Translations under genes and position numbers: made by a program
In this document: positions 21,773 to 32,784 of the stretch, in pieces
Numbering within the stretch: the stretch's first letter is position 1
How the letters are laid out: each line of letters opens with the position of its first letter
DNA from: Bettongia penicillata ogilbyi
Lineage: Eukaryota > Chordata > Mammalia > Diprotodontia > Potoroidae
Direction of reading: 5' to 3'
NCBI GenBank assembly: GCA_023548195.1
Contig: JAJHZJ010000335.1
Coordinates: 7,139,677 to 7,203,676 of the forward strand
Length of the DNA stretch: 64,000 nucleotides
Notes under the pieces: generated by a model
What the model was told of the DNA's origin: nothing
Seen by the model: only the letters and a program-made list of their open reading frames with translations
Database searches by the model: none

Positions 21773-22802
21773 GAAGCATGAAAAAGTAAATAGCAAAGAG
21801 AAGTCATAAGGGACTTACCAAAAGTGAACTGTTTACATTCCTACATGGAAAGACAATATTTGTAACTCTTAAAATTTTTCAGTATCTGGGTAGTTGGTGG
21901 GACCACACACACACACACGTACACGCATGCATGCATACACACATACACATATGCATGCACATACAGAGACAGAGAGCACAGAGTGAATTGAATAGGATGG
22001 GACCATATCTTAAAAGAAATTAAGGTAAATGGTGAGAGAGAAAAATGTAGTGGGAGGAAAGAGGGTGAAATGGAGTGGGGTAAATTATCTCTCATTCAAG
22101 AGGTAAGCAGGAGACTTTTTAGTGGAGGGAAAAAGAGGAGAGCTGAGAAAAAAACAAGAAGTTTACCCTCATCACATTCGACTAAAGGAAGGAATAAAAT
22201 GCACACTCATTTTGGTATGAAAACCTATCTTACAATACAGGAAAGTGGGGGAGAAGGAGATAAGCAAGGGGCGGGGGGATGATGGTAAGGAGGGCAATGG
22301 GAGGAGGGAGTAATTTGAAGTCAACGCTCGGGGAGGGACAGGATCAAAAGACAGAATAGAACCAATGGGGGGCAGGATAGGATGGAGGGAAATACAGTTA
22401 GTCTTACACAACACGACTATTATGGAAGTCCTTTGCAAAACTACACAGATATGGCCTATATTGAATTTCCTGTCTTCCCAAAGGGAATGGGTGGGGAGGG
22501 AGGGATGGGGAGAATTTGGAACTCAAAGTTTTAGGAACAACTGTTTAGTATTGTTGTTGCTACTAGGAAATAAGAAATACAGGTAATGGGGAATAGAAAG
22601 TCATCTGGCCCTGCAGGACAAAAGAGAAGACGGGGACAAGAGAAGGGAGGGATGATAGAAGAGAGGGCAAATTGGTGATAGGGAAAATTAGATTGCTCGG
22701 TGTATTGGGGTTGGGGGAGGGGATAAATGGGGAGAAAATTTGGAACCCAAAATTTTGTGAAAATGAATGTAAAAAGTTAAATAAATAAATTTTTATTTAA
22801 AA
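21773..22802 (+). mobile_element. HAL1 copy 2, 5'-truncated
   Basis: Begins just 3' of the ORF1 stop equivalent (reverse complement of ~18,125-17,073) and carries only 3' UTR: a CA-rich microsatellite (21,903-21,970), a G-rich polypurine tract near 22,700-22,735 and a poly-A end (22,790-22,809). Target-site duplication: 'aaaaaagagtctgtga' at 21,757-21,772 and 'aaaaaagagtctttga' at 22,803-22,818, one mismatch. By eye it is closer to copy 1 than to the 26.6-kb unit. Confidence 0.9.
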
Positions 22803-22818
22803 AAAAAAGAGTCTTTGA

Positions 22819-23587
22819 CACATTCTCCACAATTCCATAGAGTTCAGGGGAAGGTGGCTTCAAAGACAGAAAAGGCAGATGATAAAGGGGTAACAGCTTC
22901 CAGCTGGCTGGAAGTTCTTCTCTGCCTTCATAAAGTTCTCCTGACTGTAAATGTAGCTCTTCCTGGGTCCCCAAGGGTCAGGGTCCTCACAGTCTTAAAG
23001 CTACACTTCTCTCCACCTCAAAGAGGTCACACTCCCTGAAGCTGATACTCTTCCATGTGTCTAGGGTGAACCCTCTCAGCTCCCAGCTGAATTCATTGTT
23101 TGTTCCTGGTCCTGCTTCTCCATGACATGGTCAGTGGAGGGGATGGTCAATGGAGGGTGCAATAATACAATTCTTCTGGATTCACACCCCCTTCTGCCCT
23201 GTGCTGTCACTAGGTAAAAAAATAGTCTAGAATCAACAAGTGCTCCCAAAACTTAAGTACTAAAGTACTTAGAAAAAAGAAGTACTTAAGTATTGACTCA
23301 ATGGATTGTCCTCCTCTGATATATGGGGTCAAGAGATATGTTTAATTCTTTCTACAAATCCCCGTACATTTTACCATCTGAGATCATTTCATTCTTGAAG
23401 TACCCCACTCTTTCTTGATGTAATTAATGAGGTTGTTCACACATAGTTTTTGCCTTTGATGCATGATTTAGTAACTCAATAAAAGAGATTCTGTTAGATA
23501 TAGGTCTGAGAAAAGATATTGGGGAATAGAAAATTTTGTTGGTGACACTAATTTGAGTTGGGGAAGGCTATGAAATACTCCTTTTAA
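22819..23587. other. Unassigned non-coding sequence
   Basis: No gene or known repeat recognised. 23,235-23,300 holds a small inverted/duplicated motif set around 'aagtacttaag' (for example 'cttaagtactaaagtactta'). Confidence 0.45.
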
Positions 23588-23691
23588 GCTAGGTACAATG
23601 ACTACAAAGACAGAAAGGAAGCAGTCCTTGCCATCAAGGAGATGTCACCCTGTCTGAGGAGATAAAATGTATACATTTTGGCATAGAGAGG

Positions 23692-23726
<35 letters not shown>

Positions 23727-24365
23727 TTTCACTTGGAATCAAGAAGACCTGAGTTCAAATCCTGCCTCAGATGCTTACAAGTTGAGAGATCCTGAACAAG
23801 TCCTGTAACAACTGTCATCTTCCATCTCTTCATCAGTGAAAAACATTCAGTGTCCTCTAAGGTCCTTTCCAGCTCTAAATCTAAACTCCTATGATTCTGT
23901 TATATGGGTGTACACAAGATCTATACCAAGAAATTGGGGTGGAGGAGGGTTCTAGTAGCTGGGAAGGGGGAGATCAAGAAAGGCCTTCTTGCAGAATGTG
24001 ATACTTAAGATGAGATTTGAAGGATGTAATGATTTCTAAGAGCTGGAGGGGAAAACGGATCATGTTCCAGGCATGGAAGATACCCATGCAAAGGTACAGA
24101 GGTGGGACTGTGAGGAACAAGTAACCCAGTCTAGCTGGACTGTTCAGTATAGGAGAAGAGTAATATATACTAAGGCTGGAAGTGTCGATTAGAGCCAAAC
24201 AAGGGACATGATAGTTGGTTCTGGGGGCAATAGGGAGCCATTGGACTTTGTTGAGTATGGGGGTGACATGACCAAGTTCTGGGCTTTAGGAAAATCACTT
24301 TGGAAGCGATGTAGAAAATGAATTTGGAGAAGGGAGATACTTGAGGCAAAGAGACTCCTAATGCT
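23588..24365 (+). mobile_element. Dispersed repeat with a TG tract and SINE inside
   Basis: Head at 23,588-23,695 ('ccttgccatcaaggagatgt'), a (TG)n at 23,696-23,724, a CORE-SINE at 23,730-23,900, then the 3' module at 23,960-24,360 ('gcaatagggagccattggac', 'ggaaaatcactttggaagcg'). Same family as 16,158-16,885. Confidence 0.7.
23730..23900 (+). mobile_element. CORE-SINE within the dispersed repeat
   Basis: 'agacctgagttcaaatcctg', 'gatcctgaacaagtcctgta' and a tail 'gtcctttccagctctaaatc' in SINE order. Confidence 0.75.
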
Positions 24366-25060
24366 AAGGTTTTTTTGGGGGGAGGGTTGTGGGGTGGAGG
24401 GAACAGTTTCTGCTCCAGAGGCTGTTAGTACACCAGGAAAATCTGAGCATCACCAGCTGGGGAGTGGGGACAATGAGCTCTCCTCCAGCCAACTCATTTC
24501 CATTCAAGATAATTAGCCTGGTGTTTGATAGACAAAGATTCATTTGGTTTCTAATTTTCGGGTAATTACGTGAACAAATCACAGCCCAGCAGAGAGCCAG
24601 GACTGATGGATTCCAAGGACTCGTCAGAATGTGCCTGCTTTCTGCGAAGTCATTCGCTCAGAAGCTTCAAGGGTTTCTCTGACCCATTGTGGCTCGCCCT
24701 CAGGGGATCCTTCAGGGCCTAGAGAATGTGGAGGTGGCATCCTGCTCCCACTTTGAAAGATGGGAAAACTTGAGGCTCCAAGAAGGGACCGAGTTTCCCC
24801 AATGTTACAGGAACAGCTAGAAAAAGGAAGTTAAGAACGCATCTTTTGGGGTCTGAGGACCCTGGAGGTCCTAACTCCCAGGGAAGGTCACAGACCTGGA
24901 CTCCCACCCACCCTGAGAGGTTCATCCTTGTTTATCACTGGAGAATAAGGGATTTATTTGTTCCACTCAAGAGAAGAAGTCCTTGCCCCACCAACAGTAC
25001 AACTACATTATATTTATCGGCATTTTTTCTCATTTCCTGTATTGCATCATAATGAATAGG
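24366..25060. other. Unique-looking block, possible conserved regulatory DNA at 24,480-24,720
   Basis: No repeat is recognised. 24,500-24,600 has several AT-rich homeodomain-like sites ('gataattagcctgg', 'gggtaattacgtga') in otherwise complex sequence. No ORF with a known domain. The regulatory role is inference. Confidence 0.35.
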
Positions 25061-25149
25061 AGGGGAGCTTAAGAGGTCATCCAGTCCATCCCCCTGCCTC
25101 CAGGGAGATACCCATTAGTTAATCGAGGCTTTATCACAGTTTTAAAAGA

Positions 25150-25335
25150 AGACATATTGAGATAGTGGGAAAAGCCAGGCTTGTAATCGTATGGTCTCCT
25201 CTTTGCCACTGGCTGACTCTGTGACCTTGGAAGCTTATTTCCTTTCTCTGAATCTGTTTCCTCATCTGGAAAACAAGGAAGCTATACTAGAGTATCTCTA
25301 GGGTCTCTTCTTCTCTAATATTCTGTAATTCTCTG
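25150..25335 (+). mobile_element. MIR-like CORE-SINE
   Basis: 'ctggctgactctgtgacctt', 'tctgaatctgtttcctcatc' and tail 'agggtctcttcttctctaat' in order. A reversed SINE-tail scrap precedes it at 25,065-25,105. Confidence 0.7.
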
Positions 25336-25584
25336 AATTCATATTTTTGCCCTTTATCTAATCTAAACCTTTCATGTTGTTTCCTGGATCTGTTTTCATG
25401 CTCAAATCTTGTCAGCAGGTCAGTTTACCTAAAAATGTATTCTGACTGGTTCGGGGCACCTGGACTGTTGGTAAACACTGGTGATGTGGGTAGGGGGAGG
25501 TTGGGTGAGAAGCTCTCTGCTTCTTCCCTTGGTCTTGTGACAGAAAATCCAAAGGAAGCCCTTCCTCACTTCCATACAGGTCAT
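25336..25584. other. Unassigned non-coding sequence
   Basis: Nothing recognised. Confidence 0.4.
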
Positions 25585-25735
25585 AGGGTTTACAGTAGAA
25601 GTCAACTCATTTAGCTCCTTTTTTACGGATAAGGAAACTGAGCCTCCAAGTCATCCAAGTGGCAAAACTAGGCTTTGAATCCAAGTCATTTGACCTCAAA
25701 TCCAGTTTTCTTTTCTACTCTACCATATGCCTTTC
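25585..25735 (-). mobile_element. MIR-like CORE-SINE
   Basis: 'tttacggataaggaaactga', 'gtggcaaaactaggctttga' and 'ctactctaccatatgcc' are reversed SINE landmarks. Confidence 0.7.
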
Positions 25736-26095
25736 AGAAAAAAGAGAGACCAACTCTCCAGAGAGTCCAATTCCTTTAATCAGCATGGCTTCTGTTCGCA
25801 TGTACGAAGTCCCTGACTGTTTTCTCTCTTGGACAGACCTGAGATGATGATAACTGGATGTATTTTTGGAGCTGGGGAATTTGTATTTGCAGCATTGGAG
25901 GACTGTGAATTTTAATAGGGTGAAAAGGAGGTGTAATATGGGGCCCTGTCTATCACAGACAGGCTCTGGTTGATTACTAGCTGAGAAGTATGAGCCCTGC
26001 AGCTTGATAAGCAAGGTTAGCTGATTCAGAAGGAGGATTGATGGAGCTCACCCTTGACAACAGTAAAAAGGTAGGAACTTGAAGAATCAAATTGT
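25736..26095. other. Unassigned non-coding sequence
   Basis: Nothing recognised; the overlapping short ORFs have no domains. Confidence 0.4.
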
Positions 26096-26330
26096 CATTT
26101 CCCACCTACATGCCTTTGCACAGACTTCCACGCCTAGTATGCTGTACTGCCTCTTCCCCTCCACCTCTTAGAAGCCCTGTATTATTAATGACAGCTCATG
26201 ACTCAGCTCCTGCACCATCTCCCACAGGAAGCTTTTCCTGATCTATCTAATTTTTAGGGCTTTTCCATCTTCAACTAATCCTCTTTCTACTTGTCTGTTT
26301 ACTGTTCCCTATTCTCTCACTTTGCCTCAT
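26096..26330 (+). mobile_element. LINE L2 fragment (continues at 30,070)
   Basis: 'atgcctttgcacagacttcc', 'gactcagctcctgcaccatc' and 'aggaagcttttcctgatcta' are L2 ORF-end/3' UTR landmarks. The terminus appears 3.7 kb later because of later insertions. Confidence 0.8.
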
Positions 26331-26334
26331 AGAA

Positions 26335-26590
26335 TCAAATAATCAGTCACAAAGCATTTATAAAGCACCTGCTGTGTACCAGGCATTATGCTCAGTGCAG
26401 AGGACCTGAAGACAAAAGTGAAACAATCCCTTCCCTCAGAGAGCTCATATCCTTCTTTCCAAGGACACCACACATCCCAATAGAGGCATATCGAACCATT
26501 TACAAGAGAGATAGGAGGTTACTTTAAGGGAAGATACAAGCAATGGAAAATAAGCAAAACTTCCTATAGAAGCAGGGAAGGTTTTTCATT
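26335..26590 (+). mobile_element. Dispersed repeat, 5' part
   Basis: 'aaagcatttataaagcacct', 'gtgtaccaggcattatgctc' and 'cccttccctcagagagctca' match the head of the 16,158 family. It interrupts the L2. Confidence 0.7.
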
Positions 26591-27410
26591 GTCTTTGTAT
26601 TCTTTTTTTTAATGTTTATTTATTTATTTTTAGTTTTCAACATTCACTTCTACAAAATTTTGAGTTCCAAATTTTCTCCCCATCTCTCCCCTCCCCCACC
26701 CCAAAATGTCTTGCATTTTGATTACCCCTTCCTCCAATCTGCCCTCCATTCTGTCACATACCTCCCTTCCCTTATCCCCATCTTCTCTCTTGTCCTGTAA
26801 CCCCATTACCTGTATTTCTTATTTCCCAATTACATACAAAAACAATTCTCAACATTTGTTCCTAAGACTTTGAATTCCAACTTCTCTCCCTTCCTCCTGC
26901 CCCACCCATCCCTATTGAGAAGGCAAGCAACTCAATATAGGCTATATATGTGTAGCTTTGCAAAAGACTTCCATAATAATCATGTTGTGTAAGACTATTT
27001 CCCTCCATCTTATACTGTCCCCCATTAATTCTATTCTCTCTTTTGACCTTGTCTCTCCCCAAAACTGTTTACTTCAAGTTATTCCCTCCTCCAATTTGCC
27101 CTCCCTTCTATCATCCCCCCACCCTTTCTCCCCTACTTTCCTGTAGTGTAAGATAGATTTTAATGCCAAATTGAGTGTGCATGTTATTCTCTCCTTAAGC
27201 CAAATGTGATGAGAGTAAACTTCACTTTTCCCTCTCACCTTCCCGCTTTTCCCCTCCATTGAAAAAGCCTTTTCTTACTTCTTTTATGAGAGAGTTTGCC
27301 CCATTCCATTTCTCTCTTTGTCCTCCCAATATATTCCTCTCTCACCCCTTAATTTTGTTTTTTTAGATATCATCCCTTCCTATTCAACTCATCCTGTGCT
27401 TTCTGTCTAT

Positions 27411-27423
27411 GTGTGCGTGTGTG

Positions 27424-27456
<33 letters not shown>

Positions 27457-27458
27457 AT
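27411..27458 (+). repeat. TG microsatellite in HAL1 unit A
   Basis: Nearly pure TG with two GC steps; same position within the element as in the other copies. Confidence 0.95.
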
Positions 27459-28705
27459 AATCCCTCCAATTACCCAAGTACTGAGAAAAGTTTCAAGAGT
27501 TCTAAATATGATCTTTCCATGTAGGAATGTTAATAGTTCAACTTTAGTAAGTCCCTTATGATTTCTCTTTCCTGTTTGCCTTTTCATGCTTCTCTTGATT
27601 CTTGTGTGTGAAAATCAAATTCCCTATTCAGCTCTGGTCTTTTCATCAAGAATGATTGAAAGTCCTTGATTCATTGAATGACCATTTTTTCCTCTGAAGT
27701 ATTATACTCATTATTATAAGTATTATACTCTCAAGTATTACATACTTTGCTGGGTAGATGATTCTTCATTTTAATTCTAATTCCTTTGACTTCAGTATTA
27801 TCATATTCCAAGCCCTTCAATCCCTTCATGTAGAAGCTGCTAGATCTTGTGTTAGCCTGATTTTATTTTATTTTTTTAATATAAATTTATTTATTTAACT
27901 TTTTACATTCATTTTCACAAAATTTTGGGTTCCAAATTTTCTCCCCATTTATCCCCTCCCCCAACCCCAATACACTGAGCATTCTAATTTTCCCTATCAC
28001 CAAACTGCCTTCTCTTCTATCATCCTTACCTTCTCTTGTCCCCATCTTCTCTTTTGTCCTGTAGGGCCAGATGACTTTCTATTCCCCATTAACTATATTT
28101 CTTATTTCCTAGTAGTGAGAACAATACTCAACAGTTGTTCCTCAAACTTTGAGTTCCAAATTCTCTCCATCCCTCCCTCCCCACCCATTCCCTTTGGGAA
28201 GGCAGGCAATTCAATATAGGCCCTATCTGTGTAGTTTTGCAAATGACTTCCATAACAGTCATGTTGTATAAGACTAACTATATTTCTCTCTATCCTATTC
28301 TGCCCCACATTGTTTCTATTCTCTCTTTTGATCCTGTCCCTCCCCGAGTGTTGACTTCAAATTGCTCCCTTCTCCCATTGCCCTCCCTTCCACCATCCCT
28401 CCCTCCCTGCTTATCTCCTTCTCCCCCACTTTCCTGTACTGTAAGATAGGTTTTCATACTAAAATGAGTGTGCATTTTACTCCTACCTTTAGTCAAATGT
28501 GATGAGGGTAAACTTCATGTTTTTTCTCAGCTCTCCTCTTTTTCCCTCCACTAAAAAGTCTCCTGCTTGCCTCTTGAATGAGAGATAATTTACCCCATTC
28601 CATTTCACCCTCTCTCCTCCCACTACATTTCTCTCTCACCATTTACCTTAATTTCTTTTAAGATATGGTCCCATCCTATTCAATTCACTCTGTGCTCTCT
28701 GTCTC

Positions 28706-28776
28706 TCTGTGTGTGTGCATGTGTGTATGTGTGTGTGCATGCACGCATGTACGTGTGTGTGTGTGTACATCTGTGT
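28706..28776 (+). repeat. TG-rich microsatellite in HAL1 unit B
   Basis: TGTG tract broken by 'gcatgcacgcatgtacg'. Confidence 0.93.
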
Positions 28777-28919
28777 ATGGTCCCACCAACTACCCAGATA
28801 CTGAAACATTTTAAGAGTTACAAATATTTTCTTTCCATGTAGGAATGTAAACAGTTCACCTTTGGTAAGTCCCTTCTGACTTCTCTTTGCTGTTTACATT
28901 TTCATGCTTCTTCTCATTC

Positions 28920-29564
28920 TTATGTTTGAAAGTCAAATTTTCTTTTCAGCTCTGGTCTTTTCATCAAGAATGCTTGAAAGTCCTCTATTTCATTGAGAGA
29001 CTTTATTTTCCCCTGGAGTATTATACTCAGTTTTGCTGGGTAGGTGATTCTTGCTTTGAGTCCTAGTTCCTTTGACTTCTGGAATATTCTATTCCACACC
29101 CTTCGATCCCTTAATGTAGAAGCTGCTAGATCTTGTGTTATCCTGATGTTATTTCCACAATACTGGAATTGTTTCTTTCTAGCTGCTTGCAATATTTTCT
29201 CCTTGACCTGGGAATTCTGGAATTTGGCCACAGTATTCCTAGGAGTTTCTCTGTTTGGATCTCTTTCAGGAGGTGATTGGTGAATTCTTTCAATATCCAT
29301 TTTGCCCTCTGATTCTATAACATCAGAGCTGTTTTCATTGATAATTTCATGGAAGATAATGTCTAGGCTCTTTTTTTGATCATGGCTTTCAGGTAGTCTA
29401 ATAATTTTTAAATTATTTTCCCTGGATCTATTCTCTAGGTCAGTTGTTTTTCCAGTGAGTTGTTGCACATTATCTTCTATTTTTTCAAATTTTTGGTTTT
29501 GTTTACTAACTGCTTTGTTTAACTCATAGTTATTCATTTCCCTGAACTCAATTCTCTCTTTCAA
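28920..29564 (-). pseudogene. HAL1 ORF1 fragment (unit B/A hybrid)
   Basis: 214 codons of ORF1 protein: the end of the coiled coil, the RRM-like domain (NLKIIRLPE block) and C-terminal domain (RITQDLAASTLRDRR, ARITYPAKLS). The last ~120 residues are nearly identical to copy 1, whereas the first ~85 are clearly more diverged (EFREMNNYELNKAVSK versus QMESNDFLRNQEITK), which marks the probable junction between younger and older HAL1 sequence. The N-terminus and most of the coiled coil are lost: ORF1 upstream of 29,564 is broken by stops and a large deletion. Not functional. Confidence 0.88.
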
Positions 29565-30069
29565 TGAATTATTTTGTTTAGTGAGCTTTGAACCTTCTCA
29601 TCCATTTGGCTAATTCTGCTTTTTCCCTCCAGGGTTTTTACATGAGGGGCTCCAAAAATGGGCACTACTCCTGCAGTGGCTGTTGCTGCTGGGGCCAGAC
29701 CATATTCCCTTCTCAACCCGGTGAAAGAGCTTTCTCACTAAATTTTGAAACTGTCTTTGGCGTTGGTGGGTTAAGTCATCTGAGAATTGTAGCTCCTATC
29801 AGGGATTCCACCCCTTGAGGCCTGCTCCAGTCCTGTCTCTATCACACTGTGGCCAAGATTGGGCTGCACTCTGTTCTGCGCAAGGTGCAATAGACCTTTC
29901 CTGTCAGCCTTCTAGACTGCCTTGGGCTGGAAATCTCTTTCATTCTGTCCTTTTGTGGCTTCTGCTGCTCTGTAATTTGTTTAGAGTAATTTTTTACAGG
30001 TATTTTATGGGCTATGGGGGAGAACTTTTACAGGTCCATCCTTCTACTCCACCATCTTGATTCTACCCC

Positions 30070-30150
30070 TGTCTTTTGTATTCCTTGTGCCTAGGAAAGT
30101 GTCTCATTCAATGCAGGCATTTGATAAATGTTGATTAGTTTGGGATGGTT
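30070..30150 (+). mobile_element. LINE L2 3' terminus (resumption)
   Basis: 'ccttgtgcctaggaaagtgt' and 'ttgataaatgttgattag' complete the L2 begun at 26,096; the preceding 'gtcttttgtattcc' is also the target-site duplicate of the HAL1 composite. Confidence 0.75.
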
Positions 30151-30499
30151 TCAATAGATAAACAGTCAGCTCCCAAATTCTCCCTGAGGGTTGGCCTCTG
30201 TATCTAGTATGGAATTCCTGGCCTTGAATTCTTCCCCTGTCAATCATCCTTCCTTCCAACTGCGGCCCCTCATGCATACATTGTACATAGTCATCCTGGT
30301 ATCACCCCCATCTGACTTTCCATTTACAGTTGGACCAAGAACAATTTAGATTGGACTCTGTCCTTCCTTCACACCTAAGGGATGCTTTCTGGCATTCATC
30401 AGGCCTGGCTTGGTAGACAGAGCAACAGGGAAACATGGCAGCCTTCATGTCATTGGACAGGGAAAATTGGCCCTGAAGCCTATGACATTAGGGAGATGA
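30151..30499. other. Unassigned non-coding sequence
   Basis: Nothing recognised. Confidence 0.4.
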
Positions 30500-30680
30500 T
30501 GCATTGGAAAGATTATTAGCTATGACTCAGAGGACTCAAATTCAAATTCTGGTCTTGCTCATTGGGGTGATTTTGGGCATGTCACCGAGCTTCTTTGGAT
30601 CTAGTTTGTAAAATGGAGTGGGCTTTCCTTGAAGATCCTGGAGCTCCCTTTTAACTGAAGATCAAAGATTCTAATGGCTT
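30500..30680 (+). mobile_element. CORE-SINE, decayed
   Basis: 'gactcaaattcaaattctgg', 'ttttgggcatgtcaccgagc' and 'tagtttgtaaaatggagtgg' in SINE order. Confidence 0.65.
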
Positions 30681-31224
30681 ATCTCTTCCCCCTTTCTTCT
30701 CTCCTAGCCAAGGCTCTTTCCCCCATTCTACTTTCTGGGCTTTAAGAAACACATCCCAGTGACTGAAGCAGAACATTTCTGAAACTTCATGCCAGGGGTG
30801 TGTTAACACAATTAGATTGCTTCTCCCTCCAGATTCGGCTGAGCTATGTCATTAAAATCTATTTACACAAGTACTGACTGGCATGTACTTATTTTCTTTC
30901 AAAGGGACAATGTCAGCAGCATTCTTATGGTTTAATTTCTGTTTTCTTCTCTTCTGCTCCCTGCAAATCCCTCACTAGACCTGGAGAATGATGTAGCTGC
31001 CTCTGCCAATTGCTCCCCCTCCATGTTGGCAAGGATCAGTTTTCCATTGACACTCAGAGACCTGCCCTGCCAGGCTTCTGCATGCCACACCCCCAGGCCT
31101 TCAGATTCTCCTCTAGGGCAATAACAGTGACTTGGTCCTGAAAAGTGAGACTCAGCTATGGTAACCAGGGATCTGTGTCTCCCATCCTAAGAGGGTGAGA
31201 TGCTGACATTTTCTGAGAATGAAT
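30681..31224. other. Unique-looking non-coding block
   Basis: No repeat recognised; 30,790-30,940 ('ttaacacaattagattgctt', 'ctatgtcattaaaatctatt') is complex AT-rich sequence of the kind seen in conserved non-coding elements, but this cannot be shown without alignment. Confidence 0.35.
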
Positions 31225-31325
31225 GAATGTAAAAGCCGAGCACTTACTATGTGCTAAATTCTGGAGATACAGATACCACAGTGAAGTCATTGCCTGCCTT
31301 CAAGAAGTGCATTTAGAAAGGTAGA
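31225..31325 (+). mobile_element. Dispersed repeat head fragment
   Basis: 'cgagcacttactatgtgcta', 'ctggagatacagatacc' and 'cctgccttcaag' match the 16,158 family head. Confidence 0.6.
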
Positions 31326-31804
31326 CAGCCCATCTAGATGAGGTTTTTGGGTTTGGGAAATGAAAGAGATGGTGAGTTGAGCTACTGGGAAGTAGACTAG
31401 CCTATGGTTTCCAGTAGCAATGGTAGTACTGAATAGATCATGATTCCCAAACTGGAGAGTAGAAGGGGTGAAGGGTAGAGGTGGCAAGGCAGTGATTGAG
31501 AAGATGTCCAGGGAGAAAAGTGATGCATGGCTGGAGGCAGCCTACAATGGGCCACACGAAGCACTCACCAGACAAGAAACTGGAGGCTGAATGGATAGCA
31601 AGCCTAGAAGAGACCTGAGAGGGTGAGACTACTCCATAGCTGAGCAAGTATCCTCCTGGCACCATTCCTGACATGTAGTCACTTAGCCTGTCCTGGAAGG
31701 TCTCCAGTGAAGGGGAACCCATTTCTTCCTAGAGCAGCATGTTCTACTTTTGAGCAGCTCCATTTGTTTGTTTCCTGCTCCTTCCCCCATCCCCAAGCTC
31801 TAGG
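31326..31804. other. Unassigned non-coding sequence
   Basis: Nothing recognised. The two short minus-strand ORFs have no domain. Confidence 0.4.
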
Positions 31805-32000
31805 TAGAAGGTCATGAGAATAATATTATTCCCATTTTACAAATGTAGAAACTGAGAAATAAAGGATCTACTAATCTGGCAAATGAGTCTAAAAATAGTA
31901 ACTACCTCCTAGGATTGTTATAGGGAGCCAGTGAGAGGACATGCATGTCATGATTTACCAGACTTGAAAGGTTATGTACATGCCAGCTGTTCTCGTCTTG
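31805..32000. mobile_element. Two abutting CORE-SINE fragments, opposite strands
   Basis: 31,815-31,885 is a reversed core ('cccattttacaaatgtagaa'); 31,890-32,000 is a forward distal part ('aactacctcctaggattgtt'). Confidence 0.6.
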
Positions 32001-32099
32001 GACCTTCTCCTCCTCAGGCTGTCCCCATGTGAAGTTGTTGAGGGTCACCCTCAGCTCCCTTTCCAACCCCTTCCCTCCTCTTTACTACTTGAATCTGCT

Positions 32100-32245
32100 T
32101 TTGCGTTCTACATGTAAGGAACCCTAGGCCCCAAGTCAGACGCCTGAGCTTGACTCCTGGCTCTGTCACTGTCTGGGGTGAGTCATCGCCCTCCCAGCCA
32201 CATTAACTCTTCGTTAAAATGGAATGGATGTTTTATGCCGTCTAG
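32100..32245 (+). mobile_element. CORE-SINE, decayed
   Basis: 'gcttgactcctggctctgtc' and 'cattaactcttcgttaaaat' fit a forward MIR-like SINE. Confidence 0.6.
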
Positions 32246-32314
32246 AGTTAGTTTATGATAACTTTGTGTATCTTTAAAAGGAATAACAATTTGTACATAA
32301 TAAATTTGCAATTC

Positions 32315-32412
32315 CACATTAAACTGTCTTTTTAAAAAACTTCTACTATGTTATGGAAATGCTTATTTTATTTCATGAACTAAAAATAAAATAAATAAAA
32401 TTTTTAAGAAAG
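32315..32412 (+). mobile_element. L1-like 3' terminus
   Basis: 'tatgttatggaaatgcttat', 'tttcatgaactaaaaataaa' and the A-rich end match the terminal part of an old marsupial L1. Confidence 0.6.
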
Positions 32413-32784
32413 GATGGATAATCACGGCCACAGCTATACTGCAGAGAGACACCTTCACACGCACATACATACAGTGGATTAAGATACACAAGGCTCATTG
32501 CCAGCCTTCAAATGCTATCAATAAGTGAATGTCTATTCTCATTCACTTCTTGTAAATTAAGCTCTTGCAGATCTCTGGGAGACTAACCCTGGGAGAAAAT
32601 GGAAACTGTGCTCAATGATTTGGAGCTCCGTTGGTGGTCTAGGATGAAGGAAATGAGAAAAGGCAGTGATGGCCCCCTAGAGGGATGTGGAAAGGGACAG
32701 GGACCCCAGAAGTATCTAGAACCAGCTGTTGCAGAATGAGAACAGGGAGATAGGGCCTCTCTGGCTAATGAGGATGTATATCAT
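32413..32784. other. Unassigned non-coding sequence
   Basis: Nothing recognised. Confidence 0.4.

Larger units (their letters stand above)
26603..30069 (-). mobile_element. Composite of two HAL1 units head-to-tail (copies 3A and 3B)
   Basis: Read on the minus strand: L1-like 5' start at ~30,069 ('agaatcaagatggtggagta'), an ORF1 region, a complete 3' UTR ending in an A-rich tail at ~27,868 (unit B), then immediately a second ORF1 C-terminal piece and second 3' UTR ending at 26,603 (unit A). The whole block is flanked by 'gtctttgtattc' (26,591-26,602) and 'gtcttttgtattcc' (30,070-30,083). Unit A is more diverged from copy 1 than unit B. Unit A breaks at 'cttgtgttagcctgatttta' and the same ORF1 position recurs in B at ~29,135-29,155. 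B therefore appears to have landed in A with its 5' junction at the homologous site, so the 5' sequence right of ~29,200 may belong to the older A. Confidence 0.82.
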
